DNA of 64,000 nt from Branchinecta lynchi. Taxonomy: Eukaryota > Arthropoda > Branchiopoda > Anostraca > Branchinectidae. Shown piece after piece: positions 30,700-41,200 of this stretch. Numbering within the stretch: position 1 is the stretch's first letter; the number at the start of each line of letters is the position of its first letter. Below the pieces are notes generated by a model. That model saw nothing but the letters and a program-made list of their open reading frames with translations, was not told the DNA's origin and made no database searches. Both the position numbers and the translations under genes were made by a program. The stretch is from assembly GCA_023053575.1 (NCBI GenBank), contig JAKZAP010000007.1, positions 25,569,464 through 25,633,463 of the forward strand, given 5' to 3'.

Positions 30700-31146
30700 A
30701 CCACAGGCCCACATACTCCGATGCTGTGAAAATAATCGTTGACAACTCTTCTGACGGCATATATGACCCGCTTTCCCTAAAAGCCGCACTTGAACAGCTA
30801 GATGAGCATGACTCTATTACCAACGTGATGGATTTTTGAAATCGCTAATCAGGAATCAGAATAACGCATGGCAAAGGCGATTACTGATAAGCACCGCGGC
30901 TCCCACACTACCGTCATTAGACCGAGCTACCTCGCTGTCATCCGGAATGTTCCAGAGAACATAACCTCCGCTCAACTTACCAGTTGCATCCAAGGCACAT
31001 CTGAAGTCATTCCGCTTGGAACGTCACGCATCTTCAAGCTAGTGTTCCTGCATCACTCAGCACTGGAGAGAGCCCTTTTAAACGGAGCTCAGATTGGCTA
31101 TGAATTTTTCCGTATTGTGGAGTATCGCCGTATTCCCTTGCGATGA
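30700..31146 (+). pseudogene. LINE-A ORF1, RRM-like region
   Basis: The frame before 30838 reads VDNSSDGIYDPLSLKAALEQ then LDEHDSITNV, aligned with VSKVPDSLSDPLKRKELIDK in the 63.3-kb copy. The frame 30868-31146 has YLAVIRNVPENITSAQLTSC, FKLVFLHHSALERALLNGAQ and IGYEFFRIVEYRRIPLR, the second RRM-like domain up to the point where the first zinc knuckle should start. The knuckles are lost. RNA-binding role inferred from the family. Confidence 0.68.
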
Positions 31147-31369
31147 AATAAATGACAATCTCCTGGTCATAGTCAGGGCAAGTGCAAACTCGACAGCAAT
31201 AGCTTGATGTTTCCTCGTTCTTCTGAAAACCACATGCACTCTAAATCGGATCCCTGCTCAAACAATCCGCTGTGCGCCAACTCCCAGGGCAACCACGTCT
31301 CCTTCAGTACGAAGTGCCCCATATTACGGAAAGCAGCCTAGAAACTCTATCGTAAATGGATTCGACCCT

Positions 31370-31800
31370 TATCAGGCTAGCTTCTCTCAACATCAATGGC
31401 ACTAAGGCAAGTATTTGCAAATAAACGATCTATTGGCGAAAACATCTCTGCTCATGTCCATCTAATCTATTCAGACAACAACATTCTTGCTGTCAAGACT
31501 GATCGTGTCGCCCTAATTAATGTGCTTCTTCTGTGCAATCGATGCAACTCCTAATCCTTGAAAGCATTTACAAATGCTTGAAGAGATTTCCAGACTATTC
31601 GTAAAAGCATCTCAAGTCAACAAACTCCGTGGATCTTGGCAGGTGATCTGAACTGCGATATTCTGGAAACGTCCCCTAGATCAACCCTTTTAAACAAGAT
31701 GGCTACCCTGAATCACTGGTCACTGTAACTTCCTCCTAATGCCATTTGGTATTACGCTGAGAGCGCAAAAAACAGGCGTGACCTAGTTTTCTACCTCCAA
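31370..31800 (+). pseudogene. LINE-A endonuclease, heavily decayed
   Basis: Scattered boxes: LASLNINGTKASI (first strand, ~31.38 kb), TPWILAGDLNCDILE (GDxN box, ~31.62 kb), and NKMATLNHWS, WYYAESAKNRRDLVFYL (~31.69-31.80 kb). Stops and shifts throughout. The last ~150 bp are what the tandem units downstream repeat. Confidence 0.68.
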
Positions 31801-32267
31801 ACTACAGTAAATTTACGGTTTAGGCAGAAGCTATAACAGTAATACCCTAAGACCATGACGTAAAACCATTTTTTTACGCAGTTGCTTTCGGTCTAGGTGA
31901 CTGAAAGTGTAGGATTTCATATGAGGTTTGATTCCAAGAGAAAATGTGAGAATTTATTTTTTCTTAGCCTCCAGTTTGCAGGGATAGTGTAATATGAATC
32001 GAGTCCAGCAGCATAACCGAAGCCTCCCAAACAGCAGATAGAGTATTCTTGGTGTTGTCTTGTTAATTAGCCATGTTATTTTTTTTATCTTTATTTGGTT
32101 TTAGTAGTGTATGTATTTGGAGAAAGTTTAATATTATATTTTATCAGATACCTATTTATCTATCTATATACCTTCTCCCATTATACTTTTTGGGATCCGA
32201 AAACGTAACCCTTTTGTGATACTATAAAAACATCCAGTCTTGTTGCGTTGGAGATCGGAAGTCGTTC

Positions 32268-32507
32268 ATGAAGATGGGACAAGAGTGTGCGCATGAGACT
32301 CTGTTACATCTCTTAGAAGATCTGGACTGGTGTTACGACAACAGGTCACTACGAGAAAAGATGTCAGAGAAGCCGAGGATTCACGAGAAGAATCCAGTGG
32401 ACCAAGCCTTTGGGCTAGTTCTCGAGCAGAATGGTAATTTAATTGAAAACTTACTTTTTAATAGTCTTTCAAGATACCCAAGAAATCAAGATATCCAGAA
32501 CACCTAA
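32268..32507 (+). CDS. 79-codon ORF of array unit 1
   Basis: MKMGQECAHETLLHLLEDLD at the start, NLIENLLFNSLSRYPRNQD near the end; acidic and helical in outlook, no known domain. A TATAAAA lies 45 bp upstream and an Inr-like CCAGTC follows it. Compared with unit 2, at least six of about eight differences change the amino acid, so I see no sign of purifying selection. In unit 3 the TAA is TTA and the frame runs on for about 41 codons, so the ancestral protein was probably near 120 codons. Function unknown. Confidence 0.4.
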   Translation: MKMGQECAHETLLHLLEDLDWCYDNRSLREKMSEKPRIHEKNPVDQAFGLVLEQNGNLIENLLFNSLSRYPRNQDIQNT

Positions 32508-33079
32508 AATACCGGTCTGTGTGCCCCATCCGGGACAGACCGCCCGTTTTAAAGCCGATTGTGTCCCATATGCCCGGGATGCCCAATTTCCTCTTGACTA
32601 GCGCAAAAAACAGGCGTGACCTAGTTTTCTACCTCCAAACTACAGAAAATTTACGGTTTAAGCAGAAGCCATAACAGTAATACCCTAACACCACGACGAA
32701 AAGCCATTTTTTTTACGCAGTTGCTTTCGGTCTAGTCATATGAGGTTTGACTCCCAGAGAAAAAGTGAGAATTTATTTTTTCTTAGCCTCCAGTTTGCAG
32801 GGATAGTGTAATATGAATCGAGTCCAGCAACCGAATCCTCCCAAACAGCAGATAGAGTGATCTTGGTGTTGTCTTGTTAATTAGCCATGTTATTTTTTAT
32901 CTTTATTTGGTTTTTGTAGTGTATGTTTATGGCAAAAGCTTAATATTATATTATATCAGATATCTATTTATCTATCTATATACCTTCTCCCATTATACTT
33001 TTTGGGATCCGAAAACGTAACCCGTTTGTGATACTATAAAAACATCCAGTCTTGTTGCGTTGGAGATCGGAAGTCGTTC

Positions 33080-33319
33080 ATGAAGATGGGACAAGAGTGT
33101 GCGCATGAGACTCATTTACATCTCTTAGAAGATCTGGACTGGTGGTACGACAACAGGTCACTACGAGAAAAGATGTCACAGAAGCCGAGGATTCACGAGA
33201 AGAATCCAGTGGACCAAGCCTTTGGGCTACTTCTCGAGCAGAACGGTAATTTAATTGAAAACTTACTTTTTTATAGTCCTTCAAGATATCCAAGAAATCA
33301 AGATATCCAGAACACCTAA
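33080..33319 (+). CDS. 79-codon ORF of array unit 2
   Basis: Same protein as unit 1 with changes such as L12H, C22W, E33Q, V51L and N65Y. Upstream motif and TATA-like box are conserved. See unit 1 for interpretation. Confidence 0.38.
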   Translation: MKMGQECAHETHLHLLEDLDWWYDNRSLREKMSQKPRIHEKNPVDQAFGLLLEQNGNLIENLLFYSPSRYPRNQDIQNT

Positions 33320-33924
33320 AATATCGGTCTGTGTGCCCCATCCGGGACAGACCGCCCGTTTTAAAGCCGATTGTGTCCCATATGCCCGGCATGCCCAATT
33401 TCCTCTTGACTAACTGTTAATCCCTTTTTAACAAGATAACTACCCTGAATCACTGGTCACTGTAACTTCCTCCTAATGCCATTTCGTATTACGCCGAGAG
33501 CGCACAAAACAGGCGTGACCTAGTTTTCTACTTCCAAACTACAGTACATTTACGGTTTAGGCAGAAGCCATAACAGTAATACCCTAACACCATGACGTAA
33601 AACCATTTTTTTTTACGCAGTTGCTTTCGGTCTAGGTCACTGAAAGTGGAGGATTTCAAATGAGGTTTGACTCCCGAGATAATGTGAGAATTATTTTTTC
33701 TTAGCCTCCAGTTTGCAGGGATAGTGTTATATGAATCGAGTCCAGCAGCATAACCTAAGCCTCCCAAAAAGCAGATAGAGTATTCTTGGTGTTGTCTTGT
33801 TAATTAGCCATGTTATTTTTTATCTTTATTTGGTTTTAGTAGTGTATGTTTATGGCGAAAGCTTAATTTATATTTTATCAGATATCTATTTATCTATATA
33901 TATCTATTTAATTTATTTTGTTTA

Positions 33925-34941
33925 TTGTTCGCAGATGACATAGTTATTCTAGGAAAGACAGCAGATGATCAGCGGAGGCTGCTTGGTATTTTGCAGGATT
34001 ATCTAGATAAGAAAAAGCTAGTATTAAATACCGCGAAATCTGTTATACTAGTGTTCGGTAAAAATGAGGAATGCAATGAAAGATTTTATTTTAAAGGGAT
34101 AGAACTTAAAATAGTGAAAGAGTTTAGTATAGCGGCGAAAGGCCAGAAAGCTTCATGGATGGTACTGAAAAGTATGATAAATTGTTTAGGCCCAGGAGAG
34201 ATGAAAATTCAAAAAGTAATATTCAATACAAAAATAAGTCCAATATTATCATATGCAGCGGAAGTGTGGGGATATGAAAAGGGGGAGAAAATCGAGCACG
34301 TGAAGCAAAGTCACTATAAAAGGTTGAAAGGGTTAAGTGGAAAGTTTAACGGATTAGTACTAAGAGGTGACCTAGGTATTCATTCATTAAGAGGTAAGAG
34401 AATTGTAAAAAAGGTGAAGTACTGGGAACGGATATCAAGTTTGCCAGATAATAGACTCGTGAAGGCTGCGCTGCTTGAGGACCTTAATTATAACAGGAAA
34501 GATGCTTGGCAGAGTAAGGTAAGGGCTGTATTGAACAATTGCGGGCTATCAGGTCTGTGGAATGCTGGATTGGGGGAAGGTAAGGTGGTCGGGACAGTAG
34601 CTACACAAGTGCAATGGATTCTTGAGTGTCAAGAAATCCAAAAGTGGACGTGTGAGGTCTCAGCGTCGCTGTCTCTCAAGTCGTATTCACAGTGGAAGAG
34701 AGTGTGGGGTGAAGAAGTGTATTTTAAAGCGGGCCTTAAGAGAGAAGAGTGTGTGGTCCACTTCATGTCATATTGCCAGGAACTCAATGATTTAAGGTTG
34801 GAGCAGCTCCAGAGACAGACAGGCGGTGAGGAGTGGCTAAATGGTCTGATGGGGGGTCGATCATTTACTAGTATTACAAACCTGGCAGTGTTTGTTCAGA
34901 TGGGGCTGAGACACAGGTGTTCGTTCTTTAAAAGTGTTTAA
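33925..34941 (+). pseudogene. LINE-B reverse transcriptase C-terminal half, intact frame
   Basis: 338 codons without a stop, starting MFADDIVILGKTADDQRRLL, the catalytic FADD box truncated on its 5' side. Then KKLVLNTAKSVILVFGK, IQKVIFNTKISPILSYAAEV then WGYE (post-RT), and YKRLKGLSGKFNGLVLRGDL. A C-terminal Cys/His-bearing region (ECVVHFMSYC) precedes LQRQTGGEEWLNGL and RHRCSFFKSV. The intact frame marks the most recent LINE insertion in the window. Without the fingers and EN it cannot work alone. Confidence 0.85.
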
Positions 34942-35053
34942 CTGTGTAGTTAGTTTTCTTTGTTTTGTATTCAGAAAGTGTGTTGAATCTGTACTTTAGT
35001 ATTTGATTTGCATAATATTTTTGTACCATGGCCCGTTGGGCTTTCCATGTACA

Positions 35054-35083
35054 ATACATACATACATACATACATACATATAC
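35054..35083 (+). repeat. (ATAC)n tail of LINE-B
   Basis: About seven perfect tetranucleotide units ending the LINE-B 3' UTR. Confidence 0.9.
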
Positions 35084-35179
35084 CTTCTCCCATTATACTT
35101 TTTGGGATCCGAAAACGTAACCCGTTTGTGATACTATAAAAACATCCAGTCTTGTTACGTTGGAGATCGGAAGTCGTTC

Positions 35180-35541
35180 ATGAAGATGGGACAAGAGTGT
35201 GCGCATGAGACTCTGTTACATCTCTTAGAAGATTTGGACTGGTGCTACGACAACAGGTCACTACGAGAAAAGATGTCAGAGAAGCCGAGGATCACGAGAA
35301 GAATCCAGTGGAACAAGCCTTTGGGCTAGTTCTCGAGCAGAACGGTAACTTAATTGAAAACTTACTTTTTAATAGTCTTTCAAGATATCTAACAAATCAA
35401 GATATCCAGAACACCTTAGATACCGGTGTAAAGAGATTCGACCACACCCCCGTGTGCCACATCCAGGACAGACCGCCCGTTTTAAAGCCGATTGTGTCCC
35501 ATAGGCCCGGCATGCCCAATTTCCTCTTGACTGAGTGTTAA
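35180..35541 (+). pseudogene. Array unit 3 ORF, frameshifted, extended C-terminus
   Basis: Starts MKMGQECAHETLLHLLEDLD; a one-base deletion at about 35291 (GAGGATCACG against GAGGATTCACG) shifts the frame. After it, the NPVEQAFGLVLEQNGNLIEN part is read in another frame. Where units 1, 2 and 4 have TAA this copy has TTA and continues TGVKRFDHTPVCHIQDRPPV then LKPIVSHRPGMPNFLLTEC to 35541. Confidence 0.5.
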
Positions 35542-36085
35542 TCCCTTTTTAACAAGATGGCTACCCTGAATCACTGGTCACTGTAACTTCCTCCTAATGC
35601 CATTTTGTATTACGCTGAGAGCGCACAAAACAGGCGCGACCTAGTTTCCTACCTCCAAACTACAGTAAACTTACGGTTTAGGCAGAAGCCATAACAGTAA
35701 TACCCTAACACCATGACGTAAAACTATTTTTTTTACGCAGTTGCTATCGGGCTAGGTCACTGAAAGTGGAGGATTTCATATGAGGTTTGACTCCCAGAGA
35801 AAATTTGATAAATTTATTTTTTCTTAGCCTCCAGTTTGCAGGGATAGTGTAATATGAATCGAGTCCAGCAGCATAACCGAAGCCTCCCAAACAGCAGATA
35901 GAGTTTCCTTATTTGTTTTTTGTAGTGTATGTTTATGGCGAAAGCTTAATATTATATTATATCAGGTATCTATTTATCTATCTATATCCCTTCTCCCATT
36001 ATAGTTTTTGGGATCCAAAAACGTAACCCGTTTGTGATACTATAAAAACGTCCAGTCTTGTTGCGTTGGAGATCGGAAGTCGTTC

Positions 36086-36322
36086 ATGAAGATGGGACAA
36101 GAGTGTGCGCATGAGACTCTGTATCTCTTAGAAGATCTGGACTGGTGCTACGACAACAGGTCACTACGAGAAAAGATGTCAGAGAAACCGAGGATTTACG
36201 AGAAGAATCCAGTGGACCAAGCCTTTGAGCTAGTTCTCGAGCAGAACGGTAATTTAATTGAAAACTTACTTTTTAATAGTCTTTCAAGATATCCAAGAAA
36301 TCAAGATATCCAGAACACCTAA
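36086..36322 (+). CDS. 78-codon ORF of array unit 4
   Basis: Same protein with one codon lost (HETLYLLEDLD instead of HETLLHLLEDLD). Codons for KRFDHTPV persist in the 3' sequence after the stop. Confidence 0.38.
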   Translation: MKMGQECAHETLYLLEDLDWCYDNRSLREKMSEKPRIYEKNPVDQAFELVLEQNGNLIENLLFNSLSRYPRNQDIQNT

Positions 36323-36831
36323 AATACCAGTCTAAAGAGATTCGACCATACCCCCGTGTGCCCCATCCAGGACAGACCGCCCGTTTTAAAGCCGATTGTG
36401 TCCCATAGGCCCGGCATGCCCAGTTTCCTCTTGACTAACTGTTAATCCCTTTTTAACAAGATGGCTACCCTGAATCACTGGTTACTGTAACTTCCTCCTA
36501 ATGCCATTTCGTATTACGCTGAGAGCGCACAAAACAGGCGGGATTTCATCTGAGGTTTGACTCCCAGAGAAAATGTGAAAATTTATTTTTTCTTAGCCTC
36601 CAGTTTGCAGGGATAGTGTAATATGAATCGAGTCCAGCAGCATAACCGAAGCCTCCCAAACAGCAGATAGAGTATTCTTGGTGTTGTCTTGTTAATCAGC
36701 CATGCTATTTATATCTATTTATCTATCTATATACCTTCTCCCATTATACTTTTTTGGGATCCGAAAACGTAACCCGTTTGTGATACTATAAAAACATCCA
36801 GTCTTGTTGCGTTGGAGATCGGAAGTCGTTC

Positions 36832-37030
36832 ATCAAGATGGGACAAGAGTGTGCGCATGAGACTCTGTTACATCTCTTAGAAGATCTGGACTGGTGCTAC
36901 GACAACAGGTCACTACGAGAAAAGATGTCAGAGAAGCCGAGGATTCACGAGAAGAATCCAGTGGACTGAGCCTTTGGGCTAGTTCTCGAGCAGAACGGTA
37001 ATTTCATTGAAAACTTACTTTTTAATAGTT
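36832..37030 (+). pseudogene. Array unit 5 ORF, start and stop mutated, array edge
   Basis: The ATG is ATC at 36832; the next in-frame ATG is 36838. A TGA replaces TGG/CAA-type sequence at 36967-36969 (NPVD-stop-AFGL). Homology ends at about 37030, the edge of the array. Confidence 0.5.
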
Positions 37031-37199
37031 TTTAAAGTGAAACCGAAAAGGACTGGGATAGGACAGTTACGCATCACTTAATCACTGCTTGAAGACCCGT
37101 TCAAAAATGCGTTGAAAATGGACCTTACAATGAGAAATAAAAACTGCCCATAACCCATATTTCACCAAATCAGTAGTATCTATGGATAGTTAAATTTAA

Positions 37200-37600
37200 T
37201 TATTCATAAATATAAAAGCGCCAAAATGAAACCATCAGAGAAAAGAAGAGAGAAACTGATAGAGCAGATAAACAGAAACAGCGGGCAAATGAAACTATGA
37301 TACTAAAGAAAAGGGAAGCGGATACAACTGAAAAAGCGAAACAACGTCAGGGTGAAACCATGGGGCAAAAGAGTTCGATCGAACTGGCAAAGAAGGCAAA
37401 AGAGTTCGATCGAACTGGCAAAGAAAAGCGGCGCCAAGATGAAACCATTAGACAAGATAAGAGAGGAGCTGAGCAAATTTGAAAAGAAAAGTAGCTTCAA
37501 AATGAAACCATATGACAAAAGGAGAGAGAAGCTGATAGAGCAGAGAAACAGAAAAAGCAAAGCAGCGTCAAGACGAAACTAGAAGACAAAATGACAAGGA
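37200..37600 (+). repeat. Coding-type charged repeat (~48 bp, Q/E/K/R-rich)
   Basis: Degenerate ~48-bp units around GAAACYATNNGACAAAAG and GAACTGGCAAAGAA give Q-ETM-QK-E-x-AEKAKQRQ-type heptad-like peptides in shifting frames; GAGTTCGATCGAACTGGCAA is directly duplicated at about 37370 and 37402. It resembles charged tandem repeats at the N-termini of some transposon-encoded proteins, but frames are broken and no following domain is seen. Confidence 0.45.
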
Positions 37601-38690
37601 CATTTAAAGGCAAGGTCAAAATCCCCAGATAAAAAATATTGCGTGTTGGACTAAGGAAGAAACAGTAACATTGTTCGGATCTGTTGCTATCATATTATAA
37701 GCTAATTTTTATTATTCTGACTATAAATGAGGATGCATAACTATATGCATAACTTCAGATAGTCTTCTCTGATATAGGCTATATAGCTAAACTTCACTTC
37801 ACATACCGTCTCGAGCACAAGCAGAAATATCTCCAGAATATACAACTAGAGAGAATGATTTTCTGAAGCACGAAGTTTGAGTATCGCCGCCTCGATTCGT
37901 CCTTGCCAGGTTTGCGAAAAGTCTCTCAATCAACCCCTTTTTCCTAGAATTATCAGATGACTCGGATGAAGCTGCAGACATTGAAGACTGCCGAAACTAT
38001 GTTAAACTGTGTGATGCTATCGCCCTAGTCTATCACATAGAATCGGACAACTGCAGTGCTCAGAATGATAAATGGGAAATCGGTCGGTTCTGTAGTCCTT
38101 AACGAGTACAGGTAAAAATCAAGAAAACCCATGTCATTAATATTCGCAGAGATTTACTTTTTAAATGGGATTCGCTTTCTTTAAGAAAGCAAAATAGGAT
38201 CCTTCAGTGGTGTTCAGTAATCCTTTCGTCAAATCTGAGGATTAGCTCGGCATAGATGCAGGAAGACCTGTGTAGCTCTTCTCTATGTTCTTTGCGGAAT
38301 CCATAAAGAGGTGTTTTTGATTTTGAAACCACAGGTGAAAGTGCCTTTGAAGGGAATATTTGTTGAATATTCGTTACTGTATTATGGACCACCGTTTCAT
38401 TATCTTAGCCGTGCAAGTGCTGAAAGGGTTTTGACCCGCGAAGGTGTGAGTATGCTCTAGAACTCCGTAAATGGCGAAGTTTGGGCAAATACCGGCTGTC
38501 CAGTTCTGGAAAATATTCTTGTATTTAGTGCACTATTTTTTGTTTTCGGTACAATATAGATCTATACCAGACAGATGTTCCTAGCAGTTTTTCTTGTAGT
38601 ATAAACCAAATTCAATCAAAGAGCTTGACAAAAAAAAATTGTTTACCTCAAAACAAAAATTGGACAATCATGGAAGCATATTGCTCGATT
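37601..38690. other. Unassigned
   Basis: No supported gene. Contains small palindromes (GCTTTCTTTAAGAAAGC at about 38171) only. Confidence 0.35.
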
Positions 38691-38694
38691 AGTG

Positions 38695-39130
38695 ATTTGT
38701 CACCGGGCAACTATTTCGCCCGGAATCCGGCCAAAACCGGAAAATTTGTTAAAAGCAAAAGTTTGATTAGATGACAGATTAAGGGTAAGAAGAGAGGCCG
38801 AGTCTATATATGACAATCATTTTTTACTCAGACATATAATTAGTCCGGAATCTGGTTGTAACCGGATTTTTAACTTTTGTTCAAAGTTGATTACCGGTAG
38901 ATGTTCTTTACAGGGATTTGACGCTGGGTTTGTTTCTGAACTTTCTTTTTTTGCTGGACTAGTAGTTTGCTCAGAATTCGGGCAAAACCGGAAACTTGGC
39001 AGAAGTAAAGCAGGAAGTCTCGGTCAGTATCGTCAAAATAAATATGGCTTATAGAGGTATATCTGAACTTGGTTTTCTCTGATGATTATCCTGGGGAAAA
39101 GTGGATTGACGAAGACAAGACCCTATTGTC
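38695..39130 (+). repeat. Family D body fragment
   Basis: CCGGAATCCGGCCAAAACCG then GAAAATTTGTTAAAAG at about 38719, with two further diverged units (GGAATCTGGTTGTAACCGGA; GGGCAAAACCGGAAACTTGG). The terminal palindromes are missing. Confidence 0.6.
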
Positions 39131-39990
39131 TGAAACTGTTAAACCCCTAAATATGCCTTTGCTAGGAAATATGGGCATGTCTCTTTTAATACATAGCTTC
39201 AACGACTCTCAGAAAAATGTACGAAACAGCTTGTATGTCAATAGAGACAGGTTCTGTCTGACAAGTTTGTGCTCCTCCTCTGTCATATTACTTGCTAGTT
39301 TGTACCCAATTCTCAGGAAGAAAGACACCAGTCGAATGCACTCATGATCATTTTTTTTTTGGGTGGGGGAGGAAGGGGAACTTGAAAAAATTTCATACAC
39401 AAATACCAAACGAACGGGCGGAATAGGCAGTCATTATTCACCTGCCAACGTGTCAGAGTCTGCAATCCCTCGGCACCGAAGTACCGAGGGGTAACGAAAA
39501 TAGATTTCATTCAGAGTGATTTGCATTTACCTTTTTGGATATCAGTTGGTTACGCTACTACAGTGGTGCGCAGCGGAAATATGCGAAAGGTGATTAGCTA
39601 GTTAGAGTACTAGTTAATTAACGCCGTGATTCGTCTGGAGTCGAGGGAGTTTGGCAACTCGGAATTCTTAGAGTAGAATTCAGAGCTTCAGGTGGCGTGG
39701 AGTTTGTTCGTAGACGGGTGTGCCTATTGGAAGAAGAAACCATACTCCATAGAGGAATATATGCAAGGGTCAGATAGCAAGCGCCGGGGAGAATCAAGTT
39801 CTAGATAGGTAACTTCCGATTCATCGAAGCCGCCGGGTAAGCCTACAGCTAGTAATCCTAAGTCAGTTGCGATTGAGATTCCTGGTCCTAAGATCTGCCA
39901 GCGTTGTCGGGACGGTTGAACACGTAGAATTGGAATTTGGACGTGATCTGACTCAGTATCCGTTTTCAACGAAGGTTTCTCCGAGTAATT
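39131..39990. other. Unassigned, may include gypsy 5' LTR and leader
   Basis: The stretch precedes the gag-like frame. No LTR pair can be shown because the 3' LTR is not recognisable. Confidence 0.3.
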
Positions 39991-40001
39991 TAGGTTGAGA
40001 A

Positions 40002-40499
40002 ATGAATGCAGAGCAGCTGAGTCAAATTTTGAATGCGCAAGCCAAACAGGCGCAGCAGTTTCAAGAACAGCTTTTGAAGCAGTTCCAATCCGTAGTAGAT
40101 TCGAGTATTGAAGCAAATAAGGCGGGACTGAAATCCTCGATAGATGTGTTAACAAAACAGACGGATGAAAAATTGAAGTCGATAAGCGTTGGCGTACGAA
40201 CTAGAGATCCTAAGCTGAATAAATTGCAAGAATCTGATGACATAGATTGCTTTTTGATGATGTTTGAGAGCACGGCCAAAGCATGCAAGTGGCCTAAGGA
40301 CGTTTACGTAACACAGCTTTATCCTCTTTTGACTGGGCGTGCGCTTGAAGCTGTATGCGCCCTGCCAGAGGCCCAATTAGCGAGTTATGAATTAGTCCGC
40401 AATGCCATCAAAGCTCGTTATGCACTGTCGTCAGAAAGCTATCGTCACAAATTTCGTACTTTACGTCTACATTACGGAAGTATTATGGGAGTAAAATGA
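40002..40499 (+). pseudogene. gag: Ty3/gypsy Gag-like protein, capsid part
   Basis: 165 codons. Residues 1-65 are Gln-rich and helical (ILNAQAKQAQQFQEQLLKQF). Residues 68-155 follow a gypsy/Mag-type capsid layout: KLQESDDIDCFLMMFESTAK, WPKDVYVTQLYPLLTGRALE and YELVRNAIKARYALSSESYR. Gag would build the virus-like particle. The frame ends at 40499 before any zinc knuckle. Upstream of the rearranged pol pieces. Confidence 0.72.
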
Positions 40500-41019
40500 T
40501 CCGCACATCTGCAATCTGACGCAGATGAGCAGTAGCAAAGCAATATGTTCGAAGACCCTTTGTTCCGACCGTCATAAGAACTTTGGTGTCGTGGTTCTCG
40601 ATTTGGCTCTAGGTTGCGTTTGGACTCAGTGCGTAAGGCTACAGTTCCTCGAGTCCACCGGTTGGAGCATGGAAAATGCCCTCTCCGAACTCCATCGATT
40701 AACGACTTCGCGGAGTGGATTGATGGTGTAAACGATAGGATACTTTTCCCACATAGACTATGTCCAGACCTTTTCCAACGAATTTTCTTGTCTCGATGTG
40801 CCATCCGTAACACCAGGCATTACATACATGAAACTACGGTTTACCTGAATTCTGGAATTTTCTAGACGCTTCTAGACGACGTGATTCAACGGAATACGAG
40901 CTAAAAGTATACGCTGCATCAGATACGGACGAATATGTACAAGAACTTGAGCAGGAGATGGCAACTTCTTCGAGGGGTATCGAACCGAAAATCCGACCTT
41001 AAAAGAGGAAAGAAAAACA

Positions 41020-41185
41020 AGCCATAACGTTGGGGCGACTTCCTTCCAATGGTACTATTTGCATATCGAGAGGCGGTGCAGGCTTCAACAAAATGTACGC
41101 CATTCGAAGCACCCCTTTGGTCAGAATCCTAGGGGACCGTTAGAGATTTTTAAAGAGAAACTGGTTGATGGGCAACAGGAAATGA
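41020..41185 (+). pseudogene. Ty3/gypsy integrase C-terminal fragment, out of order
   Basis: LPMVLFAYREAVQASTKCTP then FEAPLWSE, and after a -1 shift RGPLEIFKEKLVDG. This matches the region after the gypsy integrase core (LPFxLFAYREVPQxSTGFSPFELLYGR..RGPLxxLKExW). It lies before RT, whereas integrase normally follows RT and RNase H. Confidence 0.75.
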
Positions 41186-41200
41186 ATACAAAGCCTAACT

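Larger units (their letters stand above)
30560..31830 (+). mobile_element. LINE-A remnant: ORF1 and endonuclease
   Basis: ORF1 RRM-like parts (30.7-31.15 kb) and EN boxes (31.38-31.80 kb) of LINE-A in the right order. RT is absent; the tail of EN passes directly into the tandem array of 31.7-37 kb. Confidence 0.7.
33905..35083 (+). mobile_element. LINE-B insertion within the array
   Basis: A 5'-truncated element inserted in the (TATC)n stretch of the third unit. It carries the RT C-terminal frame, 3' UTR ending CCATGGCCCGTTGGGCTTTC then CATGTACA, and an (ATAC)n tail at 35054-35083. The unit sequence resumes directly with TACCTTCTCCCATTATAC. Confidence 0.85.
31690..37035 (+). repeat. Tandem array of five ~750-900-bp units with a 79-codon ORF
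   Basis: Each unit contains (i) the end of a LINE-A endonuclease (AAGATGGCTACCCTGAATCA; lost in some units), (ii) AT-rich sequence with CCTCCAGTTTGCAGGGATAG, (iii) a (TATC)n stretch, (iv) TTTTTGGGATCCGAAAACGT, (v) ACTATAAAAACATCCAGTC and (vi) the short ORF. ORF starts (or equivalents) at 32268, 33080, 35180, 36086 and 36832 give spacings of 812, 2100 (with a LINE-B insertion), 906 and 746 bp. Motif iv resembles the family D boundary. Confidence 0.85.

Noticed and set aside
32268..36322. Selectively maintained 79-aa protein family
   Set aside because: Differences between units 1 and 2 are mostly non-synonymous, and two of five units are frameshifted or stop-bearing; open frames are explained by recency.
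37297..37582. Two overlapping lysine-rich genes
   Set aside because: Both frames are translations of the same degenerate 48-bp repeat; neither has a start context or a following domain.
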